This document shows, piece by piece, positions 63,801-64,000 of a stretch of 64,000 bases of DNA. The DNA is taken from assembly GCA_015227615.1 (NCBI GenBank), contig JAALGZ010000004.1:1116001-1180000 (forward strand), written 5' to 3'. A program made the position numbers and the translations under genes. The DNA comes from Labyrinthula sp. Ha. Lineage: Eukaryota > Sar > Bigyra > Labyrinthulida > Labyrinthulaceae. The notes beneath the pieces are model-generated. The model was not told the origin of the DNA. It searched no databases and was given only the letters and a program-made list of their open reading frames with translations. Each line of letters starts with the position of its first letter. The stretch's first letter is position 1.

Positions 63801-64000
63801 AGTATTGCTATTCTACTTTTCATCCCAACTAGGAAAGATGACAGCAATAGAGTTAGAACTGGGATTGAGCTATACAGCACAATAAATATATAAAAAAAGT
63901 CCTTGATGTCGCAAGTGAGTTCCATTGACAAAAATAATTGAATTAGTCCTTATGTCTAGGTTTGAAAGTATCTCCGAAACCAGGAAGTGAGTTTCTTGAT
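60884..64000. other. Non-coding stretch to the right edge, about 3.1 kb
   Basis: No gene recognised. Short open frames with no domain occur at 60908-61250 (two overlapping plus frames), 62263-62601 (minus, no ATG) and 63683-63931 (minus, a hydrophobic segment DFFYIFIVLYSSIPVLTLLL). CACGTG occurs at about 62347 and 63073. A decayed element around 60.9-61.3 kb is possible but not identifiable. Confidence 0.45.

Noticed and set aside
1-64000. tRNA, rRNA and snRNA genes
   Set aside because: I looked for T-loop (GGTTCGA) contexts and typical stems; the few TTCGA hits, such as 34446 and 44690, have no matching arms.
1-64000. CRISPR arrays, operons, phage or plasmid features
   Set aside because: No regularly spaced repeats; gene content, introns and promoters are eukaryotic.
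1-64000. LTR or other virus-like elements
   Set aside because: No long terminal repeats, protease, integrase or capsid motifs recognised; the retroelement relics seen have LINE-type features.

Overview
The window is nuclear DNA of a eukaryote, probably a microbial one. The evidence is eukaryote-only machinery (Mediator MED14, crooked-neck and Prp28 splicing factors, METTL16, an L-type lectin, class I cyclic-nucleotide phosphodiesterase, a GUP1-type MBOAT protein), AT-rich DNA, standard stop codons, mostly single-exon genes and no operons or Shine-Dalgarno sites. A CCT-domain regulator (a CONSTANS/TOC1-type domain, best known from plants and algae) hints at an algal or plant-related lineage. 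I cannot place the species.

The main observation is that genes are interrupted by extremely short introns. I can define seven, of 27, 27, 29, 29, 29, 29 and 32 nt, all GT...AG. All seven carry an in-frame stop if retained. Recognising them completes genes that look broken: fumarylacetoacetase, the methionyl-tRNA formyltransferase N-terminus, the L-type lectin, the METTL16 5' exon, a coiled-coil protein, and a gene entering the window's left edge.

The layout alternates gene islands with long non-coding deserts. The islands are: 1-146 (edge gene); 2.9-10.6 kb (METTL16, WD-repeat protein, lectin, MED14); 18.4-20.9 kb (phosphodiesterase, DUF402 protein); 26.1-33.9 kb (FSP1/AIF-type oxidoreductase, crooked-neck, Prp28, coiled-coil protein); 36.8-38.8 kb (formyltransferase, CCT protein); 45.4-48.2 kb (kinase 1, GUP1-like MBOAT); 52.3-53.6 kb (small tail-anchored protein, type II membrane protein); 56.9-60.2 kb (kinase 2, fumarylacetoacetase, basic/acidic protein). 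Within islands the genes are packed, with convergent pairs 12-132 bp apart and one divergent pair whose start codons are 40 bp apart or overlap. The deserts (about 3-8 kb each) have no convincing intact genes. They hold decayed LINE pieces, a threonine-synthase-like gene relic, a diverged two-copy repeat and a few cryptic coding-like stretches.

Two promoter motifs recur. TGCCACGTCA (a bZIP/UPRE-type ACGT element) sits 3-36 nt before the start codons of four genes, always in the same orientation. The near-palindrome GGCCATGTGGCC lies upstream of kinase 1, the tail-anchored protein and a small ORF. The two kinases are paralogs that both carry Gln where the catalytic loop normally has the metal-binding Asn.
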